From Imbricaverruca yamaguchii (lineage: Eukaryota > Arthropoda > Thecostraca > Neoverrucidae), in contig JAOTOL010001567.1 in the NCBI GenBank assembly GCA_034440575.1, forward strand, positions 364,501 to 428,500: 64,000 nt of DNA, written 5' to 3'. The notes beneath the pieces were generated by a model. That model searched no databases. It was not told the DNA's origin and was given only the letters and a program-made list of their open reading frames with translations. This document shows, in pieces, positions 57,980 through 64,000 of this stretch; the stretch's first letter is position 1, and each line of letters opens with the position of its first letter. Position numbers and translations under genes: made by a program.

Positions 57980-58555
57980 CGTCTGTGTGGCGTAAAGCTA
58001 AATTAGGATATTAAGATTAGACATGGAGACCAAAATTAATGTTTCGTGTGTGACACTATCATGTCCCATTATTATTTCCCAATCGAACCTGGAATATCTC
58101 AAGCTTCTAATCTCAAGCACGTGAATACTCCCTTGCCACTATCCTGCATATGCATAACCAGATGTGGAAAGTCGATGGCCTAATCAACCAAACGTGCTTG
58201 AACTATCAGAAGAGCTATCCGAAACATACATTTTGTCCCCATAGCGGTGCGTTGACGGTGCAGAAGCCGTTTGTGTTGTCAACTTTGTCTTTCGTAGGTT
58301 CAGTCTTGCACTCAGGGTCATACATTGCATGCGTTCATCCTAAAACAAACCTTGCAAATGCTCTTATCTACCATAGGTGACAATTGAACAAAAATCAAAT
58401 AGGATTTTAGTGGAGAAAGTTGAACTGATTGATGCTCAGTGTTCAGGTGGCCGTCCTTGTGTAGCATTTTACGACAACTTTGGGACGCGAGGTGGAAGAT
58501 ATGGACACGACAATTTGCTTCTGTTATTTTGCGGGGAAGTTGGGTGGCGGAAGAT
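57980..58555. other. unannotated stretch
   Basis: AT-rich, no gene recognised. Confidence 0.45.
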
Positions 58556-58559
58556 GTTC

Positions 58560-58690
58560 TGGGTCTGAATCCACTTACCCATCAGTACAGGACGCTGGTC
58601 GGCAGGAAATGTTGATGATCCGAATCTACCCACCCATCAGCACAGGACATTGGTCGACAGGAAATGTTGGCTATCTGAATTCACCATCCG
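58560..58690. repeat. ~60-bp tandem duplication
   Basis: GAATCCACTTACCCATCAGT ... GGAAATGTTG occurs twice in a row, a third start (CTGAATTCACC) follows. Confidence 0.85.
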
Positions 58691-59364
58691 CGCAACCATC
58701 AAGCACAAATCTCCGCACAAGAATGGGATCAAGCCCAACATTATCTACATAGAAAAATCACTAAACGTCTGCACAGATCGCAGAGGCTAAATCCAACGGA
58801 CGGCAACGCCTTCACCTGTTGCACCACATGCTTGTGCCATGCAGCGTGCCATGCAAGCGTTAAGCGTGGACACCATTCAGCGTAAGAGTGCCAATTGCAC
58901 TTCTCAATTTATCCATGGGCAAGCCCTGGTATCGGTGGGGTGGTGTTTGAGGGAGCCCATTCGTCTTTTTAGTCCCGTGAGAAATGCACCATTTCTAGAC
59001 TAAGGGTCCGTTCGACAATCGGGCACGCATCTATCCAGCGCTATCTTATCCAGCGAGCTGCGTTTGGGGCGATCGTTTTCCTTATGGACCCCCAGGGAGC
59101 TTGCGCTACAATTCCTCACTCACCTGCGGTCCTATGGTGGTATAATGTATAAAACATGATGACTGATGACAGCCAAATACGAACATTCACATGCCAAGCA
59201 ATGGGCATGGGGGCCTGCCTCGTCGAGGCGAAGGGGTTGTTCGACCCCCACATGATTCAGAAAACTACGAAAGTCACCGAATACAAAGTGGTGGTTGGAT
59301 ACGCCTGATATTAATCGGTTTGCCAATTCATCTGATTTAAATAAGCAAGTGGCCCCCATGTATT
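58691..59364. other. unannotated stretch
   Basis: No gene or element recognised. Confidence 0.45.
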
Positions 59365-59690
59365 TGCCTCCCGGGTGGCTCGGTTGACTTAGCCACTGAC
59401 CTGCGCTGGTCTCCCTTTCCTGGCGAGACGGGGTTCGAGTCGCTTCACGCGCTCGCTTTTAGCCCGCGGCTGGGAGGGTCAGTTGGCAACTGGCACGATA
59501 ATGTCGAAAGCGAGCTACCGGGGTGGCCGTGTGAGTGCCTTAGCGGGACGTGAAACTGTCTGCCAAATTTCTACTGTAGAACGGCAGTTCATGGATCGGG
59601 TGATGCGGCCATGGTTCACGCAACAAGGTTTGTCTAGCAGGTTGATCCTGGTTTATAACGCCACCCCAGCAATAACTGGAACGACATTTC
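59365..59690 (+). mobile_element. SINE family C, copy 5 (diverged)
   Basis: Head CCCGGGTGGCTCGGTTGACT, B-box GGGGTTCGAGTCGC, tail CCACCCCAGCAATAACTGG. The hairpin arms have decayed. Confidence 0.88.
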
Positions 59691-60424
59691 TGAAAAGCGT
59701 AAAAGATATAATTTGTATTAGTATTATTTGAGGGTAAGAGATTGCTCCGCTGGCATAAATCTCTCATCGCTTTCACTACCTCCTGTCCAACAGAGCTCTT
59801 TCTAGCACTTCCAGCTCATTCTGTGTTGTCGAAGTCCGAAATCCACAGCGATCAAATGCTACTTGTCTGCAGCACTCCAGTGATGGATCGCTTGCTGAAC
59901 TGCCAATGTTTGGCTGAATGAGGCGGAAACAGCGCAAACTCGTGTCTTTAACTGTGCGGCTGCAGGGCGATTGACCACATGACGACCGCACAAGCGATTA
60001 CCTGCGGCTGACCAGTGGTGAATATTGTGGACTGTCACGCGACGCATAACTGTGAAGCGGCGCAGTCTACCAGGACTTTTTGGTGTAGGGCGGCACAGCC
60101 TACGTTCATCGGCGCCAGCCATAGCTAACGGTTCGCTGGCACATTTAACTGCAGGCGGGTGTACGTACCAAGGCCATATTTACCGCGCAAAATGGTCCAC
60201 ATGCTTTACGTCGGTGAACATGCCAATGTTGTTGGATTGGCTTAAACCTCTTTTTATAATATTTTTCTAGCTTAGTTTTGTAATCGTGTATTTCGCCACT
60301 TCATAGTAAGTGATCAGAAGTGTCCCCTCTCCTATCCTGTGGCAAATGTGTCGTAGACGAAAACGGGTACCAAAGGTAAACAGGCGATAATTATTATATT
60401 ATATATCTTTGTTTAACTAAATTT
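59691..60424. other. unannotated stretch
   Basis: No gene recognised. A CATCACTGG/CACCACTGG-type short repeat occurs at ~59880 and ~60010. Confidence 0.4.
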
Positions 60425-60608
60425 AATCTGAGTTCTTGTTGGGGTGGCTTTATGAACCAGGGTCCTATTGCTACGCACAGTGTGTTGCGACCCTGCGACC
60501 CTGAGTCCCTGGTCCCTCCACCCGATCCATGAATTCCAGTTCAAAAGGAGAACTTTGACCGAACGTTTAACGTGCCGTCAATGCAACAACACGGCCGCCC
60601 GGTAGCTC
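60425..60608 (-). mobile_element. SINE family C, copy 6, 5'-truncated
   Basis: Tail and body up to CGGCCGCCCGGTAGCTCGTC; the tRNA head is absent. Confidence 0.88.
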
Positions 60609-60844
60609 GTCCCGTCCTCCTTCCTGTCCGTGCACGCTGCCACGTCGTCAACCTGGTAGACTGTGACGCAGTGTCCAACTGCGAGGCGGCGCAGTCTACC
60701 CAGCCAATAGATGTGAAGCCGGTGCTCCTCCCCATGCATATGGGAAACAAATCGTTACGGCGAAATTAAAATATATATCTTTACAGATCTATACGGCTTC
60801 ATACAGTTAACAAGGGTGCTTTAAGCTGAGCTTGACACGGCGAA

Positions 60845-61165
60845 TCACTTGAGACCGCATGCGCTCAGATTGATCACGAATCATTTGGGACACTACCACA
60901 TGCGCTCAAATCTGCATTTTGGTGCATGTTCCTTCCCCTGGATTGGTTGGGAATATGAATGCACCGGGGAAATTTATCCGCCAGACCAGGTTTCGGCCAG
61001 ATACATGCTCACATGCCACAAATGAGACAAATAGTATGAGATGGCCAAATCACGTCCATGCCACGAAAAGAAACATAGCATTGCACAAAAGTCCGAATCT
61101 ATGAAAATATATGCTACTGAAAATATAGGTGATAAGCAAATTAGCAAGGTGCAGTTTTGAACTTT
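60845..61165 (+). repeat. dispersed repeat R2, distant unit
   Basis: Same ordered blocks as 49555-49905 (CATGCGCTCA, GGATTGGTTGGGAATATGA, GGCCAAATCACGTCCATG, AGGTGCAGTTTTGAAC). Confidence 0.8.
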
Positions 61166-61334
61166 GCCTTGTTCGGTTCATTTATGAGATTGTGTGATGG
61201 TAATTTGCTAAGTAGCTTTGGAGGCTAAGCTACTGCATGCACCAAACACGGGAATCTAATACTGTGTTCAGCCCATCCAGATGTATATATTATGTGTTGG
61301 CGTTTTCCCAGGGGCCGCCTGTATGGTCTGAGCT

Positions 61335-61935
61335 TGAGCATGTGCTGAGGGTGGGCTGAACGTGGGCTGAGCGTGGGCAGAGCGTGGGCTGAGCGTGGGC
61401 TGAGCGTGGGCTGAACGTGGGCTGAGCGTGGGCTGAACGTGGGCTGAGCGTGGGCTGAGCGTGGGCTGAGCGTGGGCTGAGCGTGGGCTGAGCGTGGGCT
61501 GAGCGTGGGCTGACGTGGGCTGAGCGTGGGCGAGCGTGGGCTGGCGTGGGCTGAACGTGGGCTGAGCGTGGGCTGAGCGTGGGCTGAGCGTGGGCTGAGC
61601 GTGGGCTGAGTGAACGTGGGCTGAACGTGGGCTGAGCGTGGTGAGCGTGGGCTGAGCGTGGGCTGAGCGTGGGCTGAGCGTGGGCTGAGCGTGGGCTGAA
61701 CGTGGGCTGAGCGTGGGCAGAGCGTGGGCTGAGCGTGGGCTGAGCGTGGGCTGAGCGTGGGCTGAGCGTGGGCTGAGCGTGGGCTGAGCGTGGGCTGAAC
61801 GTGGGCAGAGCGTGGGCTGAGCGTGGGCTGAACGTGGGCTGAGCGTGGGCTGAACGTGGGCTGAGCGTGGGCAGAGCGTGGGCTGAACGTGGGCTGAGCG
61901 TGGGCTGAGCGTGGGCTGAGCGTGGGCTGAACGTC
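61335..61935. repeat. 11-bp minisatellite, ~54 copies
   Basis: Unit GTGGGCTGAGC with GAAC and CAGAGC variants. The complement is open as an 11-residue repeat (QPTLSPRSAHA), an artefact of 3 x 11 bases. Confidence 0.97.
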
Positions 61936-62384
61936 TTGACGGGCGTCAATAAAAGCGCGTCAATTACGTTGGCTGGTGGCGATAATTGAATCACGACTGG
62001 TCTTCAAAACGACGCGTTCCGGTCGCTTACGAGCCGGTCACATTGCGCTGGTTCGCATTGCACTTCGTCGGGAGGCCGCAAAATTGGCTGCCGTTACGCC
62101 AGCACTCCGAACTCATTATGTTCCGCTTGCCTCACGTGTCCAAAACGCTGCCAGCTTGCCGGCATGGACCGGACGTTAGCTGTTCGAACGTCAAGGAGAG
62201 CAGGCAGAATGTCAGTGCGAACTCGTAATGCCGCATTAATTGATCTACTTAGCGAACAAAAGAACTTTCTTGCATCGATGTGTCATGGGATGCATCGAAC
62301 GATTTCAGAAAAAAGACATCGAAGGCGCACTGTTATGCTGAACAACATTCGCCTACAAGACAATCATGTTCTCCCAAAGTACAC

Positions 62385-63715
62385 CCACACCCACCCACAT
62401 TCGCACCCACACCACACACCACACACCCACACACCAAAACATCCACACCCACACCCACACACCCATATACCCACACACCCACCAACACCAAACACCACAC
62501 ACCATACACCCACCCATCCACACCACACCCACACACCCACACCCACACCATCACCCACACTCACACCCACACCCACACCCACACCACACACACACACCCA
62601 CACACCACACCCACACACCACACACCCACCCACACCACACACCCACCCACACCAAACACCACACACCCACCCATCCACACCACCCACCACACACCCACAC
62701 ACCCACACCCACACCACACCCACACCCACACCCACACCACACCCCAAACACCCACACCCCACACACCCACACACCCACACCCACCCCACACACCACACCC
62801 ACACAAACACCACCCCACACCCACATACCCACACACCCACCCACACCAAACACCACAACCCACCCATCCACACCACCCACACACCCAACCACACCCACAC
62901 CCACACCCCCACACCCACACCCACACCCACCCACACCAAAACACCCACCCCACACACCCACACACCCACATACCCACACACCCACCCACACCAAACACCA
63001 CACACCACACACCCACCCATCCACACCACCCACCACACCCACACCCACACACCCACACCCACACCCACACCCACACCCACACACCCACACCACACCCACA
63101 CACCCCACACCCACACACCCCACACCCCACCCACACCCACACACACCCACACCCACACCCACACCCACACCCACACACCCACACCCACACACCCACACCC
63201 ACACCCACACCCACACCCACACACCCACACCCACATCCACACACCCACACCCACACCCACACCCACACACCCACACCCACACCCACACCCACATCCACAC
63301 CCACACCCACATCCACACCCACACCCACACCCACACCCACATCCACACACCCCACACCCACACCCACACCCACACACCCACACACCCACACACCCACACA
63401 CCCACACCTACACACCCACACACCCACACCCACACACCCACACACACCTACACCCACACCCACACACCCACACACCTACACACACCCACACCCACACACA
63501 CCCACACCACACACCCACACCCACACCCACACACCCACACACACCTACACCTACACACCCACACACCTACACACACCCACACCACACCTACACCTACACA
63601 CCCACACACCCACACCCACACACACCCACACACCCACACACCCACACCCACACACCCACACACACCTACACCTACACACCCACACACCTACACACCTACA
63701 CACCCACACATCCAC
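62385..63715. repeat. 1.3-kb (CCCACA)n array, G-quadruplex-prone
   Basis: CCCACA hexamers with CACACC, CCACAC and later ACCTACAC variants. All three plus-strand frames stay open for 450-520 codons as Thr/His/Pro repeats. The minus strand is (TGTGGG)n with regular GGG runs. Confidence 0.98.
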
Positions 63716-64000
63716 CAGTTAAATATCTTTAATTGCAGCTGAATCGTCAGTATTGCTGAGCTTCGTTGAAATGAGTGAACGCGATTAGAAGAAATAGCGG
63801 CACAAGTAAGTAAAAGGAACACGTTTGACCGTGATTGACATCGCAATAATACGCACTGTTGTATAAGAACTACGAGAATACAGCTCTCATTCACGTTTCC
63901 TGGATATTTCCACTGCTGCCTGATGTGATTTATCATAACACATAATACGCTACTGAGGGTGGTGGGTGGTGGACGTCTTATACCCAAATGACTAAAGAGC
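63716..64000. other. unannotated end of window
   Basis: No feature recognised. Confidence 0.5.

Noticed and set aside
59776..60122. Tc1-like transposase remnant
   Set aside because: A few Arg-rich stretches resembled a DNA-binding domain, but no frame gave a consistent helix-turn-helix or catalytic motif.
62164..63742. 450-520 codon His/Pro/Thr-rich open frames
   Set aside because: All three plus-strand frames are open at once because the unit is six bases; this is the signature of a hexanucleotide array, not a protein.

Overview
This is a repeat-dominated stretch of a metazoan nuclear genome. Introns with GT-AG borders, tRNA-derived SINEs with target-site duplications (TSDs), inverted-repeat DNA transposons and many micro- and minisatellites rule out a prokaryote, plasmid or organelle. 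A lectin of an invertebrate type and a transposase-derived gene of a kind I associate with marine invertebrates suggest an invertebrate. A crustacean is my best guess, but the sequence does not prove a lineage.

Little of the window codes for protein. I can support: (1) a five-exon minus-strand gene at 33475-40281 for a transposase-derived, hAT/ZNF862-like protein; all four splice junctions agree in phase, but there is one frameshift and one in-frame TAG; (2) two isolated plus-strand exons at 23184-23362 and 45933-46119, phase-compatible with being neighbours in one gene that would then contain gene 1 in its intron; (3) an intronless C-type lectin-like gene at 51111-51752; (4) a decayed membrane-protein-like coding region near 11.8-12.5 kb; (5) a non-LTR retrotransposon C-terminal fragment near 28.3 kb. 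Most other long open frames are by-products of tandem repeats.

The rest is mobile and tandem DNA. Four tRNA-headed SINE families (called A to D here) are present in both orientations, many with clear TSDs. Families A, B and D share one ~55-bp 3' tail with a covarying hairpin. A fifth class, E, consists of that tail alone: seven insertions of 46-72 bp, each with its own TSD of about 8-14 bp. One E copy lies at the 3' splice site of an exon of gene 1 and duplicated the acceptor. There are also an 842-bp inverted-repeat DNA transposon carrying a nested E insertion, a two-member foldback MITE family, and two unclassified dispersed repeats.

Layout: 0-11 kb SINEs and minisatellites; 11-23 kb a decayed gene, the 842-bp transposon and a cluster of AGGTCA half-sites; 23-33 kb first isolated exon, microsatellites, SINEs and a LINE fragment; 33-41 kb gene 1; 41-47 kb triplet array, MITE and second isolated exon; 47-51 kb dispersed repeat and SINEs; 51-52 kb lectin; 52-64 kb microsatellites, SINEs and two long arrays (11-bp and CCCACA).
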